Source of the DNA: Ramlibacter sp.
Lineage (GTDB): Bacteria; Pseudomonadota; Gammaproteobacteria; Burkholderiales; Burkholderiaceae
NCBI GenBank assembly: GCA_014376915.1
Contig: JACMQP010000348.1
Coordinates: 1 to 7,621 of the forward strand
Length of the DNA: 7,621 nt
Direction: 5' to 3'
Position numbers and translations under genes: made by a program. Positions 1-7,621 of this stretch are shown in pieces (the stretch's first letter is position 1; the number at the start of each line of letters is the position of its first letter). The notes under the pieces are model-generated. The model worked only from the letters and a program-made list of their open reading frames with translations. It did not search any database and was not told the origin of the DNA.

Positions 1-1273
1 ATCAGCCTGTTGCGCACCGGCATCGCCCAGTCGTGTTCGACGTCGTGGATGACCGACAGCACGGCGCCCTTGCGGGTCGCGGCGCGCACGCGCATCGCGA
101 ACAGCGGATGGTCCTTGCGCAGGTTGGAGCCGATCACCAGCGCGCCCTGCAGGCTGGACAGCGACTCGATCGAAGTGCCGAGCCAGCGAACCGAAGGTGG
201 GTTGTCGCCTTGGCCCGTGACTTTCTCGAACTGCGCATTGCGCAGCCGGTAGTCGATGTTCTCGCTGCCGAGCCCGCGCATCAGCGCGCCGGCCAGGTAC
301 AGCTCTTCCACCGTGCTGTGCGGGCTGGCCAGCGTGCCGATGCTGGCAGCGCCGTGGTCCGCCTTGATCTGGCGCAGGCCGTTGGCGACGTATTCGAGCG
401 CGGTCTGCCAGTCGACGGCCTTCCACTCCCCGCCCTGCTTGAGCATCGGCTGCGTGAGGCGCTCCTGCGTGTTCAGCGCTTCGTACGAGAAACGGTCGCG
501 GTCGGCCAGCCAGCATTCGTTGACGGCTTCGTTCTCGAGCGGCAGCACGCGCATCACCTTGTTGTTCTTGACCTGGACGATCAGGTTCGCGCCGGTGCTG
601 TCGTGCGGACTGACCGACTTGCGGCGCGACAGCTCCCACGGCCGGGCCTGGTAGCGGAACGGCTTGCTGGTGAGCGCGCCGACCGGGCACAGGTCGATCA
701 TGTTGCCCGACACTTCCGAATCGACCGTGTCGTTCAGCACCGTGGTGATCTCGGCATGCTCGCCGCGGTGGATCATGCCCAGCTCCATCTCGCCGGCCAG
801 CTCCTGGCCGAAGCGCACGCAGCGGGTGCAATGGATGCAGCGGCTCATCTCTTCCATCGAGATCAGCGGGCCGACGTCCTTGTGAAACACGACGCGCTTT
901 TCTTCCTCGTAGCGGGACGACGAGGCGCCGTAGCCGACGGCCAGATCCTGGAGCTGGCATTCGCCGCCCTGGTCGCAGATCGGGCAGTCCAGCGGGTGGT
1001 TGATCAGCAGGAACTCCATCACCGACTGCTGGGCCTTGATCGCCTTCTCGCTCTTGGTGCGGACGATCATGCCCTGCGTGACGGGCGTGGCGCAGGCCGG
1101 CATCGGCTTGGGCGCCTTCTCCACGTCGACCAGGCACATGCGGCAGTTGGCCGCGATGGAAAGCTTCTTGTGATAGCAGAAGTGCGGGATGTAGGTTCCC
1201 GCCTTGTCGGCCGCATGCATGATCATGCTGCCCTCGGTGATCTCCACCTTCTGCCCGTCGAGTTCGATTTCAA

Positions 1274-1277
<4 letters not shown>
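1..1277 (-). CDS. nuoG: NADH-quinone oxidoreductase subunit G (NuoG), 5' part only
   Basis: Large Fe-S subunit of the peripheral arm of complex I; it passes electrons from NuoE/F along an Fe-S chain toward NuoI/NuoB in the cytoplasm. The gene runs off the left edge: 425 codons are visible of a protein usually about 680-900 residues long. It begins [10 protein letters not shown]. Ligands visible are C34, C45, C48 and C62 for the [2Fe-2S] cluster N1b; H94, C98, C101 and C107 for the His-ligated [4Fe-4S] N3; and C147, C150, C153 and C197 for [4Fe-4S] N4. From about residue 205 a molybdopterin-oxidoreductase-like domain starts (family knowledge: it binds no molybdenum in complex I). The four cysteines that hold the extra N7 cluster in E. 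coli are replaced (S223, D226, A230, A258). The ATG overlaps the nuoF stop as ATGA and has no good Shine-Dalgarno sequence, so translational coupling to nuoF is likely. No frameshift is seen. Confidence 0.97.
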
Positions 1278-2619
<1,342 letters not shown>

Positions 2620-2623
<4 letters not shown>

Positions 2624-3162
2624 TTCTGGGCTCCCGAATCAGAAGCGCCGTCCGCGGCGCGCAGGCCGGCCACCAGTTGGTCCAGCTTGTCGTTGCTCAT
2701 GAAGCTGCACATGGTGAAGTCGTTCACCAGCATCACCGGCGAATCGGCGCAGGCGCCCAGGCATTCGCTCTGCTGCAGCGTGAACATGCCGTCGGCCGTG
2801 GTTTCGCCCATCTTGATGCCCAGCTTGCGCTCCAGGTGGTGCAACGCGCTGGCGCCGTCGCGCAGCTGGCACGGCAGGTTGGTGCAGACGTTGAACTTGT
2901 ACTTGCCCACCGGCTGCTGGTTGTACATGTTGTAAAAAGTCGTGACCTCGTGCACTGCGATCGGTGGCATGCCGAGATGGGCGGCGACCAGGTTCTCGGC
3001 CTCGCGGCTGACCCAGCCCCATTCGGCCTGGACAATCGCCAGACAGGCCATCACGGCCGACTGCTTCTGCTCCGCCGGGTACTTGGCGACTTCGCGCCCG
3101 AAGCGCTCCAGCATCGATGCGGTCAGCACCGGCGCAGTTGCAGTGTTTGCGGTTGCACTCAT
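2620..3162 (-). CDS. nuoE: NADH-quinone oxidoreductase subunit E (NuoE)
   Basis: The 24-kDa-type subunit of complex I, a thioredoxin-like [2Fe-2S] protein carrying cluster N1a next to the FMN of NuoF. The protein has 180 residues, in the usual range. Cluster ligands are visible as C93 and C98 in CTNLPC and C134 and C138 in CLGAC. The helical N-terminal part includes [16 protein letters not shown] (28-43) and [11 protein letters not shown] (71-81), both typical of the family. The first 12 or so residues (Ala/Thr-rich) and the last 10 ([15 protein letters not shown]) look like poorly conserved tails. The ATG overlaps the nuoD stop as ATGA. A GGAGAG ribosome binding site lies eight bases upstream within the last codons of nuoD, which fixes the start. 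Confidence 0.97.
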
Positions 3163-4412
3163 CGGTCGATCTCTCCAAACACGATGTCCATCGTGCCGAT
3201 CACGGCGACGGCATCGGCAATCATGTGGCCGCGCGACATCTCGTCCATCGCGGCCAGATGGGCGAAGCCCGGCGCCCGGATCTTCAGCCGGTAAGGCTTG
3301 TTGGCGCCGTCGCTGACGATGTAGATGCCGAACTCGCCCTTGGGATGCTCGACGGCGGCATAGGCCTCGCCCTCGGGCACGCAGAAACCTTCGCTGAACA
3401 GCTTGAAGTGGTGGATCAGCTCTTCCATGTTGGTCTTCATGGATTCACGGTCCGGCGCGGCGACCTTGTGGTTGTCGGTGATGACCGGGCCCGGGTTGGT
3501 ACGCAGCCAGTCCACGCACTGCTTGATGATGCGGTTGGCCTGGCGCATTTCCTCGATCCGCACCAGATAACGGTCATAGCAGTCCCCGGTCTTGCCGACC
3601 GGAATGTCGAAATCCATCTGGTCGTACACGTCGTACGGCTGCTTCTTGCGCAGGTCCCACTCGATGCCCGAACCGCGCAGCATCGGGCCGGTGAAGCCGA
3701 GACTGAGCGCCCGCTCGGGCGTCACGACGCCGACGCCGACGGTGCGCTGCTTCCAGATCCGGTTGTCCGTCAGCAGCGTCTCGTATTCGTCCACGTAGTG
3801 CGGGAAGCGCCCGGTGAAGCCGTCGATGAAGTCCAGCAGCGTGCCGCTGCGGCTCTCGTTCAGGCGGTCGATGGCGCGCTGGTTCTTGATCTTGCTGACC
3901 TTGTACTGCGGCATCGAGTCGGGCAGGTCGCGATAGACGCCGCCCGGACGGAAGTAGGCAGCGTGCATGCGCGCGCCCGACACCGCCTCGTACATGTCGA
4001 ACAGGTCTTCCCGCTCGCGAAAGCAGTAGATCAGGATGTTCATCGCGCCGCAGTCCAGCCCGTGCGCGCCGAGCCAGAGCAGGTGGTTCAGCAGCCGGGT
4101 GATCTCGGCGAACATGACACGGATGTACTGCGCGCGGATCGGCACTTCCAGGCCCATCATCTTCTCGATGGCCAGGACGTAGGCGTGCTCGTTGCACATC
4201 ATCGAAACGTAATCCAGCCGGTCCATGTAGGGCAGCGCCTGGATGTAGGTCTTGGTCTCGGCCAGCTTTTCGGTGGCGCGGTGCAGCAGGCCGATGTGCG
4301 GGTCGGCGCGCTGGATCACTTCGCCGTCCAGCTCCAGCACCAGCCGCAGCACGCCGTGCGCGGCCGGGTGCTGCGGCCCGAAGTTCAGGGTGTAGTTCTT
4401 GATCTCGGCCAT
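3159..4412 (-). CDS. nuoD: NADH-quinone oxidoreductase subunit D (NuoD)
   Basis: The 49-kDa-type subunit of complex I, related to the large subunit of [NiFe] hydrogenases. With NuoB it forms the quinone-reduction site near the membrane. With the start at 4412 the protein has 417 residues, the standard length, and begins [20 protein letters not shown] (11-20) contains H15 and H19, and LDYVSMM (66-72) contains Y68; H19 and Y68 match the family's conserved His/Tyr pair at the quinone headgroup. The protein ends VFGEIDR, as typical NuoD proteins do. The reading frame is open back to 4487, but the extra 25 residues are Arg/Pro/Gly-rich, unlike NuoD, and come from the structured spacer. GAGAGG seven bases before 4412 supports the shorter form. 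An ATG at 4418 is possible but too close to that site. Unlike in E. coli, nuoC and nuoD are separate. Confidence 0.97.
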   Translation of the reverse strand: MAEIKNYTLNFGPQHPAAHGVLRLVLELDGEVIQRADPHIGLLHRATEKLAETKTYIQALPYMDRLDYVSMMCNEHAYVLAIEKMMGLEVPIRAQYIRVMFAEITRLLNHLLWLGAHGLDCGAMNILIYCFREREDLFDMYEAVSGARMHAAYFRPGGVYRDLPDSMPQYKVSKIKNQRAIDRLNESRSGTLLDFIDGFTGRFPHYVDEYETLLTDNRIWKQRTVGVGVVTPERALSLGFTGPMLRGSGIEWDLRKKQPYDVYDQMDFDIPVGKTGDCYDRYLVRIEEMRQANRIIKQCVDWLRTNPGPVITDNHKVAAPDRESMKTNMEELIHHFKLFSEGFCVPEGEAYAAVEHPKGEFGIYIVSDGANKPYRLKIRAPGFAHLAAMDEMSRGHMIADAVAVIGTMDIVFGEIDR

Positions 4413-4500
4413 TACCATGCCTCTCGACGGGCCACCCCTGGGGAGGCATGCGCCCCCTCGGGGGGCAGTGCAGCGGCGTCGCCGCAAACGTGGGGGCTCA
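4413..4500. repeat. Palindrome-rich spacer between nuoC and nuoD, probable dispersed intergenic repeat
   Basis: This 88-base gap is the only long spacer inside the visible nuo operon and is unusually structured. Seen directly: a perfect 6-base-pair stem with a 3-base loop at 4452-4466; a GCGGCG/CGCCGC palindrome around one central base at 4473-4485; a CCaCCCC/GGGGaGG arrangement at 4432-4446; and a CATGCCTC/GAGGCATG inverted repeat joining 4416-4423 with 4443-4450. No stem is followed by a T-run on the minus strand, so a Rho-independent terminator is not supported. From memory, Comamonadaceae genomes carry many similar GC-rich intergenic repeats; that this is one of them is inference. A role in mRNA stability or processing between nuoC and nuoD is possible. 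Confidence 0.6.
4420..4425 (-). promoter_or_regulatory. nuoD ribosome binding site
   Basis: GAGAGG on the minus strand lies seven bases before the ATG at 4412 and only one base before the alternative ATG at 4418, so it selects 4412 as the nuoD start. Four of its bases (GAGG, 4420-4423) are also part of an 8-base inverted repeat with 4443-4450, so the site could be masked in a hairpin. Seen in sequence; the masking is inference. Confidence 0.65.
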
Positions 4501-5130
4501 TCATTTGCTCGGTGCGCGGATGCCGCCGTAGTTTTCTTCGCGGATGATGCGCGGCGTGATCTCGCGCGGCTCGATCGTCACCGGCTGGTAGATGACGCGC
4601 TGGCGCTCGGGGTCGTAGCGCATCTCGACGTGGCCCGACACCGGAAAGTCCTTGCGAAACGGGTGGCCGATGAAGCCGTAGTCGGTGAGGATGCGGCGCA
4701 GGTCGGCATGGCCTTCGAAGACGATGCCGTACAGGTCGAAAGCTTCGCGCTCGAACCAGTTGGCGCTGCTCCAGATGCCGTTGACAGAATCGACCACCGG
4801 GAGGTCGTCGTCGGCCGCGAAGACCTTCAGCCGCAGGCGCTGGTTCAGGCTGACCGACAGCAGGTGGGAAACGACGCAATAGCGCTTGCCGTCCCAGCGG
4901 CCCTCACCGTGATCGGAATAGTCCACGCCGCACAAGTCGACCATCTGCTCGAACCGGCAGCCGGGTGCGTCGCGCAGCAATGTCGCTGCCTGCAGATAAT
5001 CGGCCGGCGCAACTTGCACGGTGATCTCGCCAAGTTTGAGGTCGATCTGCCTGGCCAGCGCGCCGAGCGTGTTTTCAATGTGGCCGCGCAACGCGACAGG
5101 ATCGACCGCGAAGGAAGTGGTGGTCTGCAT
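4501..5130 (-). CDS. nuoC: NADH-quinone oxidoreductase subunit C (NuoC)
   Basis: The 30-kDa-type subunit of complex I. It has no cofactor and joins the NuoB/NuoD module in the connecting part of the cytoplasmic arm. The 209-residue length fits stand-alone bacterial NuoC. The family signature is seen at 126-148 with the core [11 protein letters not shown] (126-136) followed by [13 protein letters not shown] (141-153) and GHPFRKDFP (155-163). The N-terminal half (1-110) is the less conserved alpha/beta part, as expected. The start lies six bases after the nuoB stop and shows no strong Shine-Dalgarno sequence, so it may be translated by coupling to nuoB. After the stop comes the structured spacer rather than an overlap with nuoD. 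Confidence 0.97.
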   Translation of the reverse strand: MQTTTSFAVDPVALRGHIENTLGALARQIDLKLGEITVQVAPADYLQAATLLRDAPGCRFEQMVDLCGVDYSDHGEGRWDGKRYCVVSHLLSVSLNQRLRLKVFAADDDLPVVDSVNGIWSSANWFEREAFDLYGIVFEGHADLRRILTDYGFIGHPFRKDFPVSGHVEMRYDPERQRVIYQPVTIEPREITPRIIREENYGGIRAPSK

Positions 5131-5136
5131 CTGGCG

Positions 5137-5616
5137 TCAGGCCCGGGCGATGGTCTGGGTGCGGCGGATCTTCTGCTGCAACTGGATGATTCCGTACAGC
5201 AGGGCCTCGGCTGTCGGCGGGCAGCCCGGCACATACACGTCCACCGGCACGATGCGGTCGCAGCCGCGCACCACCGAATAGCTGTAGTGGTAGTAGCCGC
5301 CGCCGTTGGCGCACGAGCCCATCGACAGCACCCAGCGCGGCTCGGGCATCTGGTCGTAGACCTTGCGCAGCGCCGGCGCCATCTTGTTGCACAGCGTGCC
5401 GGCCACGATCATCAGGTCGGACTGGCGGGGGCTGGGACGGAACAGCATGCCGAAACGGTCGATGTCGTAGCGCGCCGCGCCGGCGTGCATCATCTCCACC
5501 GCGCAGCAGGCCAGGCCGAACGTCATCGGCCACAGCGAGCCGGTCTTGGCCCAGTTGATCACAGAGTCCACGGTCGTCGTGACCATGCCCTTGTCGAGAA
5601 TGCCTTCGTTAGCCAT
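5137..5616 (-). CDS. nuoB: NADH-quinone oxidoreductase subunit B (NuoB)
   Basis: The PSST/20-kDa-type subunit of complex I. It holds the terminal [4Fe-4S] cluster N2, which donates electrons to quinone. The protein has 159 residues, normal for the family. The ligands are visible as the tandem C37-C38 in [12 protein letters not shown]102 in [10 protein letters not shown] and C132 in [14 protein letters not shown]. The segment [13 protein letters not shown] (57-69) is also a hallmark. The ATG at 5616 has an AAGGA site nine bases upstream in the 30-base gap after nuoA, so initiation looks independent. The next gene, nuoC, follows after six bases. All key residues are present. Confidence 0.98.
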   Translation of the reverse strand: MANEGILDKGMVTTTVDSVINWAKTGSLWPMTFGLACCAVEMMHAGAARYDIDRFGMLFRPSPRQSDLMIVAGTLCNKMAPALRKVYDQMPEPRWVLSMGSCANGGGYYHYSYSVVRGCDRIVPVDVYVPGCPPTAEALLYGIIQLQQKIRRTQTIARA

Positions 5617-5646
5617 TGAGATCAGTCCTTGCAGGCGGCGCCGGGA

Positions 5647-6018
5647 TCATTCCCAGTCGAGCGCGCCCTTTTTCCACTCGTAGACGAAACCCACCACCAG
5701 GATCGCCAGGAAAACCATCATCGACCAGAAGCCGACGGCCCCGATGTCCTTGAGCGCGACGGCCCAGGGAAACAGGAAGGCGATCTCGAGGTCGAACAAA
5801 ATGAACAGGATGGCGACGAGGTAGTAGCGCACGTCGAACTTCATCCTAGCGTCTTCGAAAGCTTCGAAGCCGCATTCGTAAGGGGAGTTTTTCGCCGCAT
5901 TGGGCCTGTGAAAGCCGATGGCGCCGCTGATGACGCGGCCCAGCACCATGGGCGCAACGCCGACACCCACGCCGACCAGGATGAACAGGAGGACGGGCAG
6001 GTACTGGTCGAGGTTCAT
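5647..6018 (-). CDS. nuoA: NADH-quinone oxidoreductase subunit A (NuoA)
   Basis: Small membrane subunit of complex I (ND3 homologue), sitting where the cytoplasmic arm meets the membrane arm close to the quinone channel. From the ATG at 6018 it has 123 residues and begins [10 protein letters not shown]. Three membrane helices are apparent at about 6-30, 63-86 and 94-115. The loop between the first two has the conserved [10 protein letters not shown] (45-54) with C49, the position corresponding to the exposed ND3 cysteine of mitochondrial complex I. The second helix has acidic D76 and E78 in [11 protein letters not shown]. The frame extends to a TTG at 6042, giving eight more residues, but these precede the usual MNLDQY start and are rejected. 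The ribosome binding site is weak (AGAGCG). It is the first nuo gene, 56 bases after the tRNA. Confidence 0.97.
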   Translation of the reverse strand: MNLDQYLPVLLFILVGVGVGVAPMVLGRVISGAIGFHRPNAAKNSPYECGFEAFEDARMKFDVRYYLVAILFILFDLEIAFLFPWAVALKDIGAVGFWSMMVFLAILVVGFVYEWKKGALDWE

Positions 6019-6074
6019 CTTGGCGCTCTGTAACCGCTTCAAGCCGCCGGTTGGCCCGGGGCTGCTTTCTTGTA

Positions 6075-6159
6075 TGGTGCCGTCGGCGAGACTCGAACTC
6101 GCACAGCTTTCGCCACTACCCCCTCAAGATAGCGTGTCTACCAATTTCACCACGACGGC
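6075..6159 (-). tRNA. tRNA-Leu (anticodon GAG)
   Basis: An 85-base class II tRNA with encoded CCA. The 7-base-pair acceptor stem pairs GCCGTCG (6159-6153) with CGACGGC (6085-6079), followed by discriminator A (6078) and CCA (6077-6075). The anticodon stem is CTATC/GGTAG around loop TTGAGGG, with anticodon GAG at 6125-6123; one stem pair is a T-G wobble. The long variable arm is GGC-GAAA-GCT and the T arm is GCGAG/CTCGC around TTCGAGT. The long arm, the length and the resemblance to E. coli tRNA-Leu(GAG) fix the identity. It decodes CUC and CUU. It lies between secG and nuoA with no clear terminator after it, so it may be cut from a longer transcript that continues into nuoA. Confidence 0.96.
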
Positions 6160-6277
6160 GGTTGTTTACAGCCCGGGACAGGCATGAGGAACTGCGAACA
6201 GCGGGCTTCCCGGACAACCTATGAGTTTACTCCGAAACGCGCGGGTTGACTCTCTTGCCCCAGATCAATCGGAGTGC
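6160..6277. other. Intergenic spacer between secG and the tRNA
   Basis: 118 bases with no open frame that looks coding. I looked for a minus-strand promoter for the tRNA or nuo operon. No hexamer pair close to TTGACA/TATAAT with 16-18 base spacing stands out; the best -10-like words are TAAACT (6230-6225) and TGTAAA just before the tRNA, each without a convincing -35. There is a small perfect palindrome GAGTTTACTC at 6223-6232 and a short CGGG-CTT-CCCG stem at 6202-6212 without a T-run, so no terminator is supported either. The real promoter may lie here in a form not recognisable by eye, or upstream of tpiA or the oxidoreductase gene. Confidence 0.4.
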
Positions 6278-6685
6278 TTACTTGGTCGGGATCTGGGCGG
6301 CTCCGGATGCCGGCGTCGCTGGCGGCAACGCCGCGCTGCCAGACGCCGCCGCGGCAGGAGCCGTGGTGCCCGGAATGGTGGCTGCGCCGGAGGCGGCCGG
6401 AGCCGCAGCGGCGGCTCGCTCAAGCACGCTGCCCGAATCGACCGGGCGCAGGTTGCCGAAATACGCCAGTGCCAGCGTGCAGACGAAAAACACGAAGGCC
6501 AGCACCGCGGTCGTGCGCGAGAGGAAGTTGGCACTGCCGGTGGCGCCGAACAGGCTGCCCGAGCCGCCGCTGCCGAACGCCGCACCCATGTCGGCGCCCT
6601 TGCCGTGCTGGACCAGGATCAGGCCGATCATGCCCAGTGCCGCGAGCATCTGCACGGCCAGCACGATGGTGAGAAACACATTCAT
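6278..6685 (-). CDS. secG: Protein translocase subunit SecG
   Basis: Small inner-membrane subunit of the SecYEG channel, which assists export of unfolded proteins driven by SecA. The protein has 135 residues, longer than the 110 of E. coli. Two membrane helices are visible at about 2-25 and 56-77. Between them is the conserved cytoplasmic segment VQHGKGADMGAAFG (25-38) and the glycine/serine-rich GSGGSGSLFGATGS up to about 51, followed by ANFLSR. Residues about 90-135 form an Ala/Pro/Ser/Thr-rich tail of low complexity, probably disordered. The ATG at 6685 has AGGAG seven bases upstream. It follows tpiA after 27 bases. The tpiA-secG-tRNA-nuo order is, to my knowledge, common in beta-proteobacteria. 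Confidence 0.96.
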   Translation of the reverse strand: MNVFLTIVLAVQMLAALGMIGLILVQHGKGADMGAAFGSGGSGSLFGATGSANFLSRTTAVLAFVFFVCTLALAYFGNLRPVDSGSVLERAAAAAPAASGAATIPGTTAPAAAASGSAALPPATPASGAAQIPTK

Positions 6686-6712
6686 TCGATCACTCCTGTT
6701 TTTATGTCGCTG

Positions 6713-7471
6713 TCAGGCGCGCGCGCTGTGCGCGGCGCCGATGATTTGAAGGAAATCCGGGGCCTTGAGCGCCGCGCCGCCGATCAACCCGCCGTCGATG
6801 TCCCCCTGGGCCAGCAGGCTGGCCGCGTTGGCGGCGTTCATGCTGCCGCCGTAGAGAATCTGCATCTGTTCGGCGTGGCCGGTGGCCGCCTGCAACTGCG
6901 CACGCAGCACGGCATGCACCTGCTGCGCCTCGCCCGGCGTCGCCGTCTTGCCGGTGCCGATGGCCCACACCGGCTCGTACGCCACGACGATTTCGCTGAT
7001 GCAATGCCCGTTGGCATGGATCACCGCCGCCAGCTGGCGCCTGACCACCTCCTCGGTGCGGCCGGCCTCGCGCTCGGCCAGCGTCTCGCCCACGCAGACG
7101 ATCGGCGTGATGCCGTGCGCCAGCGCCGCCTTCGTCTTGTCGGCGACGACACTGTCTGGCTCGCAGTGATATTGGCGCCGCTCCGAGTGGCCGACGATCG
7201 CGTAGCGCACGCCGAATTCCCTGAGCATCGCAGCCGAGACTTCGCCGGTGTATGCGCCCTGCTCATGCTGCGACACGTCCTGCGCGCCGATTTCCAGCGG
7301 CGAGCCGTGCCGCAGCATCTGCAACTGCGCCAGGTAGGGCGCGGGCGCGCAGACCGCCACGGTGCAATCGGCGTCTGCGATGCCGGCGATCACGGCGCGC
7401 ACCAGCGCGTCGTTGGCGGCGATGCTGCCGTTCATCTTCCAGTTGCCGGCAATCAGCTTCTTTTTGAGCAT
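6713..7471 (-). CDS. tpiA: Triose-phosphate isomerase (TpiA)
   Basis: Cytoplasmic glycolytic and gluconeogenic enzyme interconverting dihydroxyacetone phosphate and glyceraldehyde 3-phosphate. From the ATG at 7471 it has 252 residues, normal for the family's TIM barrel. Catalytic residues are visible: K12 in GNWKMNG (9-15), H95 in IVGHSERR (92-99) and E166 in [14 protein letters not shown] (164-177), which also contains the flexible loop 6 that closes over substrate. The phosphate-binding YGGS (207-210) and GGLIGGAAL (227-235) are present. Start choice: the frame also offers GTG codons at 7480 and 7477, which would add three residues; the ATG gives the normal [12 protein letters not shown] beginning. 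No canonical Shine-Dalgarno precedes either. The upstream gene ends 10 bases before the ATG, so coupling to it is likely. Confidence 0.97.
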   Translation of the reverse strand: MLKKKLIAGNWKMNGSIAANDALVRAVIAGIADADCTVAVCAPAPYLAQLQMLRHGSPLEIGAQDVSQHEQGAYTGEVSAAMLREFGVRYAIVGHSERRQYHCEPDSVVADKTKAALAHGITPIVCVGETLAEREAGRTEEVVRRQLAAVIHANGHCISEIVVAYEPVWAIGTGKTATPGEAQQVHAVLRAQLQAATGHAEQMQILYGGSMNAANAASLLAQGDIDGGLIGGAALKAPDFLQIIGAAHSARA

Positions 7472-7473
7472 GG

Positions 7474-7492
7474 TCACCACGTCACCACGTCA
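7474..7492. repeat. Short tandem repeat, period 8, at the oxidoreductase-tpiA junction
   Basis: The plus-strand unit TCACCACG occurs twice and is followed by TCA, giving 19 bases of perfect period-8 sequence. It spans the oxidoreductase stop codon (7482-7484) and the start region of tpiA. Removing one unit would leave the same stop codon followed two bases later by the tpiA ATG. This is seen in the sequence; that it arose by slippage is inference. Confidence 0.8.
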
Positions 7493-7621
7493 GCACGATC
7501 TTGCCGATGTGCTGGTTCGACTCCATCAGCGTGTGGGCCTGTGCCGCCTGCGCCGCCGGGAAAGTCCTGAAGATGACCGGCTTGATGGCGCCGCGTTCCA
7601 GCAGCGGCCAGACGTTCTTCG
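7482..7621 (-). CDS. NAD(P)H:quinone oxidoreductase (zinc-type alcohol dehydrogenase superfamily), 3' end only
   Basis: Only the last 45 codons are in the window; the gene starts beyond the right edge. The visible end includes [29 protein letters not shown] and the terminal [11 protein letters not shown]. This closing pattern (a W/PLL segment, then a Phe-Pro leading into an A-x-A-H-x-x-M-E-S helix and H-x-G-K-I-V-L) is typical of the C-terminus of medium-chain quinone oxidoreductases of the Qor/PIG3 type, which reduce quinones with NADPH and lack the catalytic zinc. Other medium-chain reductases share this end, so the substrate cannot be told. The stop lies within a small 8-base tandem repeat and is 10 bases from the tpiA start, so the two genes are probably cotranscribed. 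Confidence 0.85.
   Translation of the reverse strand, partial: KNVWPLLERGAIKPVIFRTFPAAQAAQAHTLMESNQHIGKIVLTW

Noticed and set aside
4452..4466. Rho-independent terminator after nuoC
   Set aside because: The stem is GC-rich but no T-run follows on the minus strand, and the operon continues immediately with nuoD.
4413..4487. N-terminal extension of NuoD starting at 4487
   Set aside because: The added residues are Arg/Pro/Gly-rich and encoded by the palindromic spacer; the 417-residue form has the standard start, length and a well-placed ribosome site.
4399..5619. 406-codon plus-strand open frame opposite nuoC and nuoB
   Set aside because: Composition typical of antisense shadow frames, no recognisable motif and no ribosome site; the minus-strand genes have full catalytic motifs.
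6019..6042. Eight-residue extension of NuoA from a TTG at 6042
   Set aside because: No Shine-Dalgarno sequence before it, a rare start codon, and the ATG at 6018 gives the usual MNLDQY beginning.
6075..6159. Integration site of a mobile element at the tRNA-Leu gene
   Set aside because: No integrase, no repeated tRNA 3' end and no foreign-looking genes in the window; the neighbours are conserved housekeeping genes on both sides.
6221..7570. 449-codon plus-strand open frame opposite secG and tpiA
   Set aside because: Low-complexity Arg/Ala-rich start and antisense-type composition; it covers two clearly real minus-strand genes.

Overview
The window is a GC-rich stretch in which every recognisable gene lies on the minus strand. 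Read right to left, it holds: the last 45 codons of an NAD(P)H:quinone oxidoreductase (medium-chain dehydrogenase family), tpiA (triose-phosphate isomerase), secG (Sec translocase subunit), a tRNA-Leu with anticodon GAG, then nuoA, nuoB, nuoC, nuoD, nuoE, nuoF and the first 425 codons of nuoG. This order, the protein sequences and the separate nuoC and nuoD genes point to a beta-proteobacterium of the order Burkholderiales. The proteins and the hairpin-rich repeat between nuoC and nuoD look most like Comamonadaceae (Variovorax/Ramlibacter/Polaromonas-like). That family placement is from memory of protein and repeat style, not from a search.

Layout. Positions 1-6018 are the start of the nuo operon, which encodes proton-pumping NADH:quinone oxidoreductase (respiratory complex I). 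NuoE, F and G form the NADH-oxidising arm (FMN and most Fe-S clusters). NuoB, C and D form the connecting and quinone-reducing arm. NuoA is the first membrane subunit. The rest of nuoG and the expected nuoH-N lie beyond position 1. Positions 6075-6159 are the tRNA. Positions 6278-7471 are secG and tpiA. The right edge is the 3' end of the oxidoreductase gene.

The genes are tightly packed: nuoD/E, nuoE/F and nuoF/G overlap by ATGA, nuoB-nuoC are 6 bases apart, nuoA-nuoB 30, tpiA-secG 27 and the oxidoreductase-tpiA gap is 10. I see no stem followed by a T-run between any two genes, so transcription from tpiA through secG and the tRNA into nuo is possible. The only sizeable gaps are 6160-6277 (118 bases, secG to tRNA), 6019-6074 (56 bases, tRNA to nuoA) and 4413-4500 (88 bases, nuoC to nuoD). 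The last holds several palindromes, one of which overlaps the nuoD ribosome binding site.

This is essentially an ordinary housekeeping region. I found no evidence of a new system, mobile element, phage, CRISPR or defence locus. The points most worth checking are the structured nuoC-nuoD spacer, the tRNA embedded just ahead of nuoA, and a small tandem duplication at the oxidoreductase-tpiA junction.
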